This document shows, piece after piece, positions 44,550 to 52,302 of a stretch of DNA of 64,000 bases (the first letter of the stretch is position 1; every line of letters starts with the position of its first letter). The translations under genes were made by a program, and so were the position numbers. Where the stretch lies: assembly GCA_013215825.1 (NCBI GenBank), contig JABSQN010000002.1, forward strand, positions 124,001 through 188,000. The letters are read 5' to 3'. Under the pieces are notes generated by a model. It was not told where the DNA came from and did no database searches. It saw only the letters and a program-made list of their open reading frames with translations. This DNA comes from Piscirickettsiaceae bacterium. Lineage in GTDB: Bacteria; Pseudomonadota; Gammaproteobacteria; Nitrosococcales; Methylophagaceae.

Positions 44550-44597
44550 CCACTAGATGATGTGGTTCAATATACCAAAAACCACAACAGCTTGTGG
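44550..44597 (+). promoter_or_regulatory. Tandem NrdR boxes upstream of nrdA
   Basis: Two 16-bp palindromic sites, CCACTAGATGATGTGG (44550-44565) and CCACAACAGCTTGTGG (44582-44597), are spaced 32 bp start to start, i.e. three helical turns, the standard NrdR arrangement. Both fit the CCAC...GTGG ends of the NrdR box with a variable centre. They lie just before the nrdA start at 44644. Confidence 0.65.
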
Positions 44598-44643
44598 TTT
44601 GGTGTTTTTTACTATTTTTCTAGATAACGCAGGATTTATCACT

Positions 44644-47511
44644 ATGACAGGCGACGCAACGGCTCAAACAGCCACACATTCTCAATATCAAGTTATTCGC
44701 CGTAATGGGCAAGTTACTGGCTTTGACAGCTCTAAAATTGCCGTTGCAATCACCAAGGCCTTTCTTGCCGTAGAAGGTGAATCTGCTCAAGATAGCCAAC
44801 GTATTCATGAAACAGTTGCCAATATTACCCAACAAGTTTCTGACAGCTTAACCCGTCGTTTGGATGATGGTGGTACGGTACATATTGAAGATATTCAAGA
44901 TCAAGTGGAACTTGCCTTGATGCGTACCGGTGAATATAAAACAGCACGTGCTTATGTTTTATACCGCGAACAACAAAATCAAAAACGTGCCGAAGAAGAG
45001 AAAAAACACCCAACAGCGGTCACTGAAACAACGATTAATGTCACTGCTGCTGATGGCACTAAACATCCCTTAGATATTAACCGCTTGCGTAATCTAATTG
45101 ATGAAGCTTGTAATGGTCTTGATGAAGTTGATAATGCCGCTATTTTGCGTGATACCCAACGTAATATCTTTGATGGTGTCGCTGAATCTGATGTTGCAAA
45201 AGCATTGGTGATGTCGGCACGTACTTTTATTGAGCAAGATCCTGGCTACAGCACTGTTGCTGCACGTTTATTGATGGATACTGTTCGTAGTGATGCATTA
45301 ACCTTTGTCTACAAAACACAACGTCAAGCCACTCAACATGACATGGCAGATATCTATCCTGACTATTTCAAAAACTACATTCATCGTGCCATTGAACTAG
45401 AATTACTTGACCCTGATTTAGCTAAATATGATCTTGAGCTATTAGGTAAAGCATTAAAACCAAATAACGATTTCAACTTCACCTATCTTGGTTTACAAAC
45501 ATTATTTGATCGCTATTTCATCCACCACGACAATACTCGTTTTGAGTTACCACAAGCGTTTTATATGCGGGTAGCAATGGGCTTGGCGACCAATGAAGTT
45601 AATCGTGAAGAACGTGCGATTGAGTTCTACAATTTACTGTCGTCATTCGACTTTATGAGCAGTACCCCTACCCTGTTTAACGCAGGGACATTACGCCCAC
45701 AACTGTCATCGTGTTACTTAACGACCATACCTGATGATTTGGGCGGCATTTACGATGCCATTCGTGACAATGCGTTATTGTCTAAATATGCCGGTGGTTT
45801 GGGTAATGACTGGACCCGTGTTCGTGGTCTGGGTGCGCATATCAAAGGCACTAATGGCGAATCACAAGGTGTTGTACCCTTCCTTAAAGTCGCCAATGAT
45901 ACTGCCGTAGCAGTAAACCAAGGCGGCAAGCGTAAAGGTGCCGTTTGTGCGTATTTAGAAACATGGCATATTGATATTGAAGAGTTCCTAGACCTTCGTA
46001 AAAATACCGGTGATGATCGCCGCCGTACTCATGATATGAATACCGCGAACTGGATCCCTGATTTATTCATGCAACGAGTTGCAGAAGAAGGTAGCTGGAC
46101 ATTATTCTCACCAGAAGAAGCACCAGAGCTACATGATCTTGTCGGTTTAGAATTCGAAAAAGCCTATACGGAATATGAAGCTAAAGCAGCCCGAGGAGAA
46201 ATTCGCAACACAAAAACACTCGTTGCCAATGACTTATGGCGCAAAATGTTAGGCATGTTGTTTGAAACCGGACATCCTTGGATCACCTTTAAAGATCCTT
46301 GTAATATCCGTAGCCCACAACAACACATTGGCGTAGTTCATAGCTCAAACTTATGTACGGAAATCACGCTTAATACTTCGGATGATGAAATTGCCGTTTG
46401 TAATTTAGGCTCGGTCAACTTGCCACAACATATTGGTGAAAATGGCCTTGATCTAGAAAAACTAAAACGCACCATCACCACAGCAATGCGTATGTTAGAT
46501 AACGTGATTGAATACAATTACTACAGCGTGCCACAAGCTAAAAAATCCAATCTACAACATCGCCCTGTTGGTCTTGGCATTATGGGTTTCCAAGATGCGC
46601 TATATAAAATGCGCTTGCCATACAGCTCGGATGATGCCGTTACTTTTGCCGATACATCAATGGAAGCCGTGAGTTATTACACCATTGAAGCTTCTTCAGA
46701 TTTAGCCGCAGAACGTGGCAGCTACAAATCATATGAAGGTAGCTTATGGAGCCAAGGCATAATGCCAATTGACTCGATTAAATTACTAAAAGAAGCGCGT
46801 GGTAAATACTTGCAACAAGATGACAGCCAAACCTTAGATTGGCCGCTATTGCGTGACAAAATTAAACGTCAAGGTATGCGTAACTCAAACACCATGGCGA
46901 TTGCACCAACCGCGACTATTTCTAATATTTGTGGTGTCAGTCAATCTGTTGAGCCGACTTATCAAAACCTATTCGTTAAATCGAATTTATCCGGTGAATT
47001 TACCGTGATTAATCCGTATATGGTTGATGACTTGAAAGAGCGAGGTTTGTGGGATGAAGTAATGGTCAATGATCTAAAATACTTCGATGGTAGCCTGCAA
47101 TCTATTGACCGTGTGCCTCAAGAGCTAAAAGACCTGTATGTCACCGCTTTTGAAATGGATGCACGTTGGTTAATTGAAGCGGCTTCTCGTCGTCAAAAAT
47201 GGTTAGATCAAGCTCAAAGCTTGAACTTATACATGGCTGAACCATCGGGTAAGAAGATGGATAACCTATACAAACTAGCATGGGTTCGTGGGCTTAAAAC
47301 CACTTATTACCTTCGCTCTATGGGCGCAACTGCCGCTGAGAAAACCTCATCAGCCATTCCTGCTCCAGCCGCTGTTGCTGCACCCGTTGCGCCAATAGAA
47401 CCTGTTGCACCAGTAGCAAGCTCTTCACTCGATGACATTACAGCAAGCGGTGGCGTTGAAGCGCCCCAAGCCTGCTCGATTCTCGAACCCGATTGCGAGG
47501 CATGTCAATAA
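44644..47511 (+). CDS. nrdA: Class Ia ribonucleotide reductase alpha subunit
   Basis: Reduces ribonucleoside diphosphates to deoxyribonucleotides. The ATG at 44644 gives 955 residues; the in-frame ATG at 44557 would place the start inside the NrdR box region. Two ATP-cone domains occur at the N-terminus (about 15-110 and 125-215), as in Pseudomonas NrdA. The active-site core includes QLSSCYL, the NLCTEI loop, the radical-chain tyrosines and the C-terminal redox pair in DCEACQ. It overlaps nrdB by 1 base. The Pro/Ala-rich linker before the CEAC tail is long. Confidence 0.96.
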   Translation: MTGDATAQTATHSQYQVIRRNGQVTGFDSSKIAVAITKAFLAVEGESAQDSQRIHETVANITQQVSDSLTRRLDDGGTVHIEDIQDQVELALMRTGEYKTARAYVLYREQQNQKRAEEEKKHPTAVTETTINVTAADGTKHPLDINRLRNLIDEACNGLDEVDNAAILRDTQRNIFDGVAESDVAKALVMSARTFIEQDPGYSTVAARLLMDTVRSDALTFVYKTQRQATQHDMADIYPDYFKNYIHRAIELELLDPDLAKYDLELLGKALKPNNDFNFTYLGLQTLFDRYFIHHDNTRFELPQAFYMRVAMGLATNEVNREERAIEFYNLLSSFDFMSSTPTLFNAGTLRPQLSSCYLTTIPDDLGGIYDAIRDNALLSKYAGGLGNDWTRVRGLGAHIKGTNGESQGVVPFLKVANDTAVAVNQGGKRKGAVCAYLETWHIDIEEFLDLRKNTGDDRRRTHDMNTANWIPDLFMQRVAEEGSWTLFSPEEAPELHDLVGLEFEKAYTEYEAKAARGEIRNTKTLVANDLWRKMLGMLFETGHPWITFKDPCNIRSPQQHIGVVHSSNLCTEITLNTSDDEIAVCNLGSVNLPQHIGENGLDLEKLKRTITTAMRMLDNVIEYNYYSVPQAKKSNLQHRPVGLGIMGFQDALYKMRLPYSSDDAVTFADTSMEAVSYYTIEASSDLAAERGSYKSYEGSLWSQGIMPIDSIKLLKEARGKYLQQDDSQTLDWPLLRDKIKRQGMRNSNTMAIAPTATISNICGVSQSVEPTYQNLFVKSNLSGEFTVINPYMVDDLKERGLWDEVMVNDLKYFDGSLQSIDRVPQELKDLYVTAFEMDARWLIEAASRRQKWLDQAQSLNLYMAEPSGKKMDNLYKLAWVRGLKTTYYLRSMGATAAEKTSSAIPAPAAVAAPVAPIEPVAPVASSSLDDITASGGVEAPQACSILEPDCEACQ

Positions 47512-48662
47512 TGTTAGATTGGGATGATCCCTTTGCAGCGCCAGCTCCCAAGCTAGACGTTGTCGAAGAAAATGATGCAGTCACAAAACCTGCTGCCAAT
47601 GAAGTGACAATACAGCCGAACAAAAAGGCTGACGTTACTCCGATGCCGCTCAACAACATTGCGCCGGTCAATGCTGATGATAAGCGCGTGGTCAATGGGC
47701 TAACCGATGTAAATCAGCTTGCACCGTTCAAATACCCTTGGGCATGGGAATATTTCCTTAATGCCAACAAGAACCATTGGACACCGCTAGATATCAATAT
47801 GACACAAGATATCAGTGACTATAATCACAAGCTCACACTAGAAGAAAAGCATGTGTATACCAATGTGATGTCCTATCTAACGACATCCGATATTCTCGCC
47901 ATGCGTAATATCGGACTGGCGGTGATGGAAAAAATGACAGCGCCTGAACTGCAAATCTATCAAGCGCGCCAAGTGTATGAAGAAGCCCTACACACTTGGA
48001 CATACCAACATTGCATCGAAACCATCGGACTAGATCAAAGCGAAATCTACAATCGCTACCGCGTTGTGCCAGAGATTAATCAAAAGATTCAACTCGCCAA
48101 CCGTCGCCTAGAATCAATCTTACGCAGTGATATGGATCTAACCGATCGTGATCAATTAGAAGATTTCGTCATGGCGTATGCCTTCTTTGGTGGCATATTT
48201 GAAGGTTGCTGGTTCTACAATGGTTTCAGCCCTATCTTTGCCTTACAACGTCGTGGCTTAATGAAAGGCACTGCCGAACAACTGCAATACATTATGCGTG
48301 ATGAAGTGTTACATGCCTCATTCGGTATTCGCGTTGTTAAACAAATCATCAAAGAAGAAAACTTAGTCTTAGATCCAGTCAAGATCCAAGACATGTTTGA
48401 AGAAGCCTATGAAGCTGAAAAAATCTATGCCGGTTATATCCTGCGTGATCCAATCTTAGGTTATTCGAAAGAAGATCATATTGCTCAATTCCGCTTTATT
48501 GCCAATCGTCGTGCTAAACAACTCGGCTTTGCAGAACCCTTCCCAGGTGCAGAAAACACCCTGACTTGGTTAGATGAACAAGCGAATATGAAGAAAGAGA
48601 AAAACTTCTTTGAAACTAAGGTGACTGAGTATCAGACTGGTGGCGCGCTTAAGTGGGATTGA
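47511..48662 (+). CDS. nrdB: Class Ia ribonucleotide reductase beta subunit
   Basis: Provides the diiron-tyrosyl radical for NrdA. The start ATG overlaps the nrdA stop (TAATG), 383 residues. A long, weakly conserved N-terminal segment precedes the helical core. Metal ligands are in YEEALHTWTYQ, where the radical Tyr follows the His by four residues, and in FFGGIFEG and MRDEVLHASFG. The C-terminus (VTEYQTGGALKWD) contains the tyrosine used in radical transfer and the tail that docks on NrdA. An integron cassette array begins about 190 bp downstream. Confidence 0.95.
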   Translation: MLDWDDPFAAPAPKLDVVEENDAVTKPAANEVTIQPNKKADVTPMPLNNIAPVNADDKRVVNGLTDVNQLAPFKYPWAWEYFLNANKNHWTPLDINMTQDISDYNHKLTLEEKHVYTNVMSYLTTSDILAMRNIGLAVMEKMTAPELQIYQARQVYEEALHTWTYQHCIETIGLDQSEIYNRYRVVPEINQKIQLANRRLESILRSDMDLTDRDQLEDFVMAYAFFGGIFEGCWFYNGFSPIFALQRRGLMKGTAEQLQYIMRDEVLHASFGIRVVKQIIKEENLVLDPVKIQDMFEEAYEAEKIYAGYILRDPILGYSKEDHIAQFRFIANRRAKQLGFAEPFPGAENTLTWLDEQANMKKEKNFFETKVTEYQTGGALKWD

Positions 48663-48785
48663 AGGTGAATGACCCTTCCTTGTTTGAGCTTTGTTATCGA
48701 ATTACTAGGCATTGGATGAATCTGCTCAAAATTGCTACTAAAAAGACCGCCAGTACCGCCCTGTTTTATCTTGATTATGAACTTA

Positions 48786-48855
48786 CTAGGCGTTAACGTC
48801 CGTATATGTATAGAAATTACAGGGAAAACATTTTCCCGTTAATAACGCGTTAGGC
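48786..48855 (+). other. Degenerate attC-like site before the first cassette
   Basis: The stretch contains a GGGAAAA-CA-TTTTCCC hairpin and ends in GCGTTAGGC (core GTTAGGC at 48849-48855), which is the recombination point feeding the first cassette. Its left box (GGCGTTAACG) does not match RYYYAAC, so the site is partly eroded or a fusion of two sites. Confidence 0.5.
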
Positions 48856-48877
48856 ATTATCAGTTTCTAGGAGCCGT

Positions 48878-49627
48878 ATGCAAGTATCAAGACGAACAAA
48901 ATTTTCCTTAGCACAACTTTTAAGTGTTGTAGAGCGCCCGACTGTATATGTTGTTTTTGATAAATTCGGTTTTAATCCCCAAGCAGTTTCTTCAGCAGTA
49001 GGTATTAGTAATGAAATAACCTCGGCAGACGCTCAAACTCTTTCGGATTTGATTATTGAAGTAATCCAGACCAATAGAACTCTTAGGAACGACACATCCC
49101 CTAAATATAAATTTGATGACCAATTTTCAATATTGGAAAAATCTTTATTACTTGATGGATACTTAATTGAAGATAAATCAATCAAAGCATTAGACCCAAA
49201 TTTTATAGGGGTTGAGCCAGTTGAAGATGCTTTAATAAATGAACTTGATAGTTCATTTATACAAAATAAGGCAGGTATAATACGTTCAGTAAAAGCGTCA
49301 GCTGATGACTTTGTAAAAGCACAACCAGATTACAATGGTAGTTTAACTAATATTCGTATTGCACTTGAAACGCTTGTAAGAGAAATAGCATTAGAAAAAG
49401 GCTTTACTACAGCAAGAACAGGTAACACTTGGGGACCATCATTAGGATATCTTAAAACTAATGCTTTTATAGATCAAAAAGATGAGAATGCTCTAGCGTC
49501 CGTTTTTACATTTATTAGTAATGGCTCTCATATTCCGCTTGGTTTTACTGAGGCCGAGTTTGTTCGCTTAGGTCGGAATATGTGCACTTCAATGTGTTAT
49601 TTTGTTATCAAGAAGTACAATGCCTAA
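48878..49627 (+). CDS. Cassette 1: possible abortive-infection protein with HEPN-like C-terminus
   Basis: A 249-residue acidic protein starting after AGGAG. The N-terminal half (SRRTKFSLAQLLSV) recalls AbiJ-type N-terminal domains. The C-terminal half, with AALETLVREIALEKGF-like and FIQDKDENALASVFTFISNGSH patterns, matches the helical Abi_C/HEPN-like domain found in abortive-infection proteins, where a conserved ISNGSH/His motif occupies the position of the RxxxxH. The stop codon TAA lies inside the attC core box. Defence function is an inference from fold resemblance and from the known enrichment of such genes in integrons. Confidence 0.5.
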   Translation: MQVSRRTKFSLAQLLSVVERPTVYVVFDKFGFNPQAVSSAVGISNEITSADAQTLSDLIIEVIQTNRTLRNDTSPKYKFDDQFSILEKSLLLDGYLIEDKSIKALDPNFIGVEPVEDALINELDSSFIQNKAGIIRSVKASADDFVKAQPDYNGSLTNIRIALETLVREIALEKGFTTARTGNTWGPSLGYLKTNAFIDQKDENALASVFTFISNGSHIPLGFTEAEFVRLGRNMCTSMCYFVIKKYNA

Positions 49628-49713
49628 CAAGTTGCTCAAACGGAAAAATAACAGTTGGCCATCGCTTCGCGATTATAGCCAACCATTATTTTCCGCTTAG
49701 CAAGGCGTTAAGT
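49622..49713 (+). other. attC site 1
   Basis: 92-bp site from GCCTAAC to GTTAAGT. The centre folds into a long hairpin: CGGAAAAATAACAGTTGGC pairs imperfectly with GCCAACCATTATTTTCCG around a CGCTTCGCG loop. The stop codon of cassette 1 lies within its first box. Confidence 0.9.
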
Positions 49714-49738
49714 GTATAAACTCCACAAGGAAGAAATT

Positions 49739-49987
49739 ATGGCCAATAAAAAAGTTACTGGGAAAAAAGCCGCAAGCAGTGCATCAAAAACACTGAAAAG
49801 TGGTTCAACTGGGAAATCTTCAAAATCTGCTGCTGGCAGCGCTTTATCGCAAAGGAAAGCACCCAAAAGGCAAACCTCATCAAAAGCAGCAAGTGCCGCA
49901 TCAAAAACATTACGAGATGGGCGCACTAGTAAGGTATCAAAATCTGCCGCAGGAAGTGCCCTTGCTCAAAAAGGGAAAAAGAAATGA
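49739..49987 (+). CDS. Cassette 2a: basic protein with two internal repeats
   Basis: 82 residues, about a third Lys/Arg and Ser/Ala. The start is the ATG at 49739 with AAGGAAG before it. Two copies of one unit, KKAASSASKTLKSGSTGKSSK and SKAASAASKTLRDGRTSKVSK, follow each other and each ends in SAAGSAL. Similar Ala/Lys/Ser-rich small proteins are widespread and annotated as hypothetical; a nucleic-acid-binding role is plausible from charge alone. It overlaps the next reading frame by 4 bases. Confidence 0.6.
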   Translation: MANKKVTGKKAASSASKTLKSGSTGKSSKSAAGSALSQRKAPKRQTSSKAASAASKTLRDGRTSKVSKSAAGSALAQKGKKK

Positions 49988-50166
49988 ATGAAGAAATTAC
50001 AGTAGAGTATGAAGGAAAGAGCATTACCGCTGAGTACTCAGTTATTGAAGATACTTTAACCGTTTATTTGCCTGATGGCTCAATGAGAAAAACAGAATTA
50101 CGAGGGATAAGCCCAAGGTCGGCAGCATCAGTTCATATTAAAAGTTATGCAAAATTACACACTTAA
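49984..50166 (+). CDS. Cassette 2b: small protein of unknown function
   Basis: 60 residues, mainly beta by pattern (EITVEYEGKSITAEY, LTVYLPDGS), without membrane segment or cysteines. It starts in the overlap ATGA with cassette 2a, so the two are translationally coupled. Its TAA stop lies in the first core box of the following attC. Family unknown. Confidence 0.55.
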   Translation: MNEEITVEYEGKSITAEYSVIEDTLTVYLPDGSMRKTELRGISPRSAASVHIKSYAKLHT

Positions 50167-50220
50167 CAAAAAGTTCAAAAATGACGCCAAAAAGCGGCGC
50201 ATTTTAACTTAGCGTTATAC
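50161..50220 (+). other. attC site 2
   Basis: 60-bp site from ACTTAAC to GTTATAC with a central stem AATGACGCC / GGCGCATT. The second box GTTATAC departs from GTTRRRY at one position but matches the reverse complement of the next cassette's first box. Confidence 0.85.
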
Positions 50221-50242
50221 GAAATAAATCAGAGATCAAATT

Positions 50243-51196
50243 ATGGACGATGAGAAATATATTGGTTACATCAAATTCGACGGTGAGCTTGTCAATAATG
50301 GTTTGATGGATGGGAGAAAGCAAGCTAAGGCACTAATTGGATTAGATGAGGCATTAAGGTACTTCATAAGTAAGCAAGCGCCTGAACTTAGTAAGTTGGA
50401 CTACGAAATACCAATCAGAATTAAAAAAGGATCATGGGAAGCTCTAATCCCTGAAACGGCTGCAAGCTGGACACAGGCCGGGCTAGGTGTTGTTGTAACA
50501 GCCTATTTTGCTAAGGCGGCGCAAAAGATGGCGGAAAAAGACTTTGCTGACTTTGGAATAATAGATATTTTCAAAAAGTCCATTGAGGCGATTAAGTGGT
50601 TTGCAAAAATCGGGAATCACATTGGTGATCTTACAATTAGAAACTTCGAAAATTCAAAGTTTAGTGATGACAACATGCTAATCGGTTTATGTAACGAAAA
50701 TGGCGAATATCTTTACGTACCAAAATATATTTTTGATATGTATATAACTAGCAATCCTAAGTTACTTGAGAAGATTGCTGAAAATATCACAAAAGACCGA
50801 AACCTTAAAATCGGAACTATTGTAGATGGTGATATAGATGAAGTGACAATTGATGAAACAAAAAAATCTATATTTTGCAAAGAAGAATTAGAAGACGAAG
50901 AGGATGTTTTATTTCCAGAATTGGTCCATGGTGATACAGTTGTTCTTGAGGGTGAGTCCACTCGTGAAAACATGACATCTAATTCAATGGGGTTTAAGTA
51001 TCAAGGCCATATACTGACATCTCACCCTGAAACTGGGAGTATTGTTCCATATAAATCCGTCCTCTTTTTAAAATGCAGGCTTTATGGAACTGTCAGTAGA
51101 TTAGATGAAAAAGGTCGAATCGCGGCAAAGCGACCAAAACTATATTTTAGCCATATCGAGCCATTAGAAACTGAAAGTAATGGTGAGCTATTTTAG
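50243..51196 (+). CDS. Cassette 3: hypothetical protein with central hydrophobic segment
   Basis: A 317-residue protein I cannot assign. Residues 1-75 are polar and include an EALRYFISKQAPEL helix. A hydrophobic stretch at about 77-98 (TQAGLGVVVTAYFAKAA) could be a membrane segment. Residues 100-160 are mixed and 200-317 are acidic with many beta strands (ELVHGDTVVLEGESTREN). Long acidic runs near 213-230 (EELEDEEDVLFPELV) stand out. It begins 23 bases after the core box, as cassette genes usually do. Confidence 0.55.
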   Translation: MDDEKYIGYIKFDGELVNNGLMDGRKQAKALIGLDEALRYFISKQAPELSKLDYEIPIRIKKGSWEALIPETAASWTQAGLGVVVTAYFAKAAQKMAEKDFADFGIIDIFKKSIEAIKWFAKIGNHIGDLTIRNFENSKFSDDNMLIGLCNENGEYLYVPKYIFDMYITSNPKLLEKIAENITKDRNLKIGTIVDGDIDEVTIDETKKSIFCKEELEDEEDVLFPELVHGDTVVLEGESTRENMTSNSMGFKYQGHILTSHPETGSIVPYKSVLFLKCRLYGTVSRLDEKGRIAAKRPKLYFSHIEPLETESNGELF

Positions 51197-51202
51197 TAAA
51201 TC

Positions 51203-51262
51203 GTATAACAAACGCGTCAAAGGTGACGCTCGTTCCTCGCGCGCTTTACGCGGGCGTTATGT
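51203..51262 (+). other. attC site 3
   Basis: 60-bp site from GTATAAC to GTTATGT; the inner arms AACGCGTCAAAGG and GCGCGCTTTACGCGGGCGTT form the central stem. Confidence 0.85.
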
Positions 51263-51277
51263 TTCTAAAAGAATGAG

Positions 51278-51595
51278 ATGAAGGATATCCAGAAATATAT
51301 ATGGTTGCTGGTAGTGCTGGCTCTTATTGCAGCAGTATTTCCATTCCTAAGAGACATTTATCTGGCTAGAACCTACGGGGCATCGGAACTACCAACGGTG
51401 GTGAAGGAAAACTGGCAGGCTATTTCAGTATTGGTTATAGGCTTGCAAAATGTTGCCGCAGCTCTTTGGCTCAGGTATCTTGCCAAAAAACATGAGTTAG
51501 GACAGTTAGTGTGGGTTGCCTTTGGGCTCTTGTTTGGGCTGATTGCTGTTGGCCTCTTTTATCTGGCACGGATGAATGAAAGGCAAGGAACATAA
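51278..51595 (+). CDS. Cassette 4: small membrane protein
   Basis: 105 residues with three hydrophobic segments at about 8-26, 47-66 and 75-97 and a short polar C-terminus. The stop codon lies inside the attC box. No family is recognised. Small membrane proteins are common integron cargo and some act as phage-resistance factors, but nothing here points to a specific role. Confidence 0.6.
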   Translation: MKDIQKYIWLLVVLALIAAVFPFLRDIYLARTYGASELPTVVKENWQAISVLVIGLQNVAAALWLRYLAKKHELGQLVWVAFGLLFGLIAVGLFYLARMNERQGT

Positions 51596-51674
51596 CAAAT
51601 CAATCAAGATCGCCTGCAAAAGGCGCAGGCTGGGACCGCCAAAAAGCGGCGGCCCCTCATTTTAGGCGTTAGGT
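51590..51674 (+). other. attC site 4
   Basis: 85-bp site from ACATAAC to GTTAGGT with a GC-rich double hairpin, GCCTGCAAAAGGCGCAGGC followed by GACCGCCAAAAAGCGGCGG. Confidence 0.87.
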
Positions 51675-51678
51675 GCTT

Positions 51679-52218
51679 ATGAACGATTTCTTTAACAATG
51701 CTTCAGTGACTGCTTTCTTAGGTGCATTTTTTGCATTCGCACTTGTGATTGTCACGGATCGACGTCGGCTGTATCGAAAAAGATTGGTGCTCCGTAATGT
51801 TATCGCTGATAACGGAGATCATGCACATTTCAAACTTGATTCGGTTCAACGAAATCTCGAACTGGTTAGTACAGGGAATATAACACCCGCACCAATAATG
51901 GAGTTCCCTGTTCAAGCGATTCAACAGCTACAACTTGAGGTCGTTGACATACTCAATGCAAATCAAAATCAAGCCATATCTTCGTTACTCTATTGGATGA
52001 CTGAAATTGACCGCCAGCTAAACAAAGCTGCCGAAAAAGCCGAAGCTGTAATTTCATTTGAGCGCCGTGACCCAGAAAACCCAGAAAAACAACATTTATA
52101 TGGTGAGTACAAAGATATAATGGAGGAGTCCGAGAAAAACCTTAACAATGTTTTAGAGCTTATCGGGCACTATGTTTCCGGACACCCAGAGTTAATCAAA
52201 GAATTCACGCATGAATAA
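51679..52218 (+). CDS. Cassette 5: hypothetical single-pass membrane protein
   Basis: 179 residues from the ATG at 51679; a GTG at 51673 in the core box is not needed. A hydrophobic segment at about 10-26 anchors the N-terminus; the remainder is soluble and predicted to be mostly helical, with EISFERRDPENPEKQ and KDIMEESEKNLNNVLELIGHYV near the end suggesting a coiled coil. Not recognised. Confidence 0.6.
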   Translation: MNDFFNNASVTAFLGAFFAFALVIVTDRRRLYRKRLVLRNVIADNGDHAHFKLDSVQRNLELVSTGNITPAPIMEFPVQAIQQLQLEVVDILNANQNQAISSLLYWMTEIDRQLNKAAEKAEAVISFERRDPENPEKQHLYGEYKDIMEESEKNLNNVLELIGHYVSGHPELIKEFTHE

Positions 52219-52224
52219 AAGCGC

Positions 52225-52302
52225 ACCTAACAAGTCACTGCAGTTGACCAACAATACGCCGCTTCGCTCTGTATTGTGGTCAACTGAGTTCAAGCGTTAG
52301 GT
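52225..52302 (+). other. attC site 5, end of the array
   Basis: 78-bp site from ACCTAAC to GTTAGGT with a long stem, CAGTTGACCAACAATACG pairing with TGTATTGTGGTCAACTG across a GCTTCGC loop. Confidence 0.9.

Larger units (their letters stand above)
48849..52302 (+). mobile_element. Integron gene-cassette array without integrase (CALIN type)
   Basis: Five cassettes follow one another on the plus strand, each ending in an attC site. For each cassette the first core box and the last core box are reverse complements: GTTAGGC/GCCTAAC, GTTAAGT/ACTTAAC, GTTATAC/GTATAAC, GTTATGT/ACATAAC, GTTAGGT/ACCTAAC. This pairing is the hallmark of mobile cassettes. No integrase gene or attI is visible in the window; nrdB lies upstream and a JmjC-type gene downstream. 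Such orphan clusters are known as CALINs and depend on an integrase elsewhere or in the past. Confidence 0.88.

Noticed and set aside
44557-44643. Upstream start for nrdA
   Set aside because: The extra 29 residues lie over the NrdR-like boxes and look like a translated promoter region.
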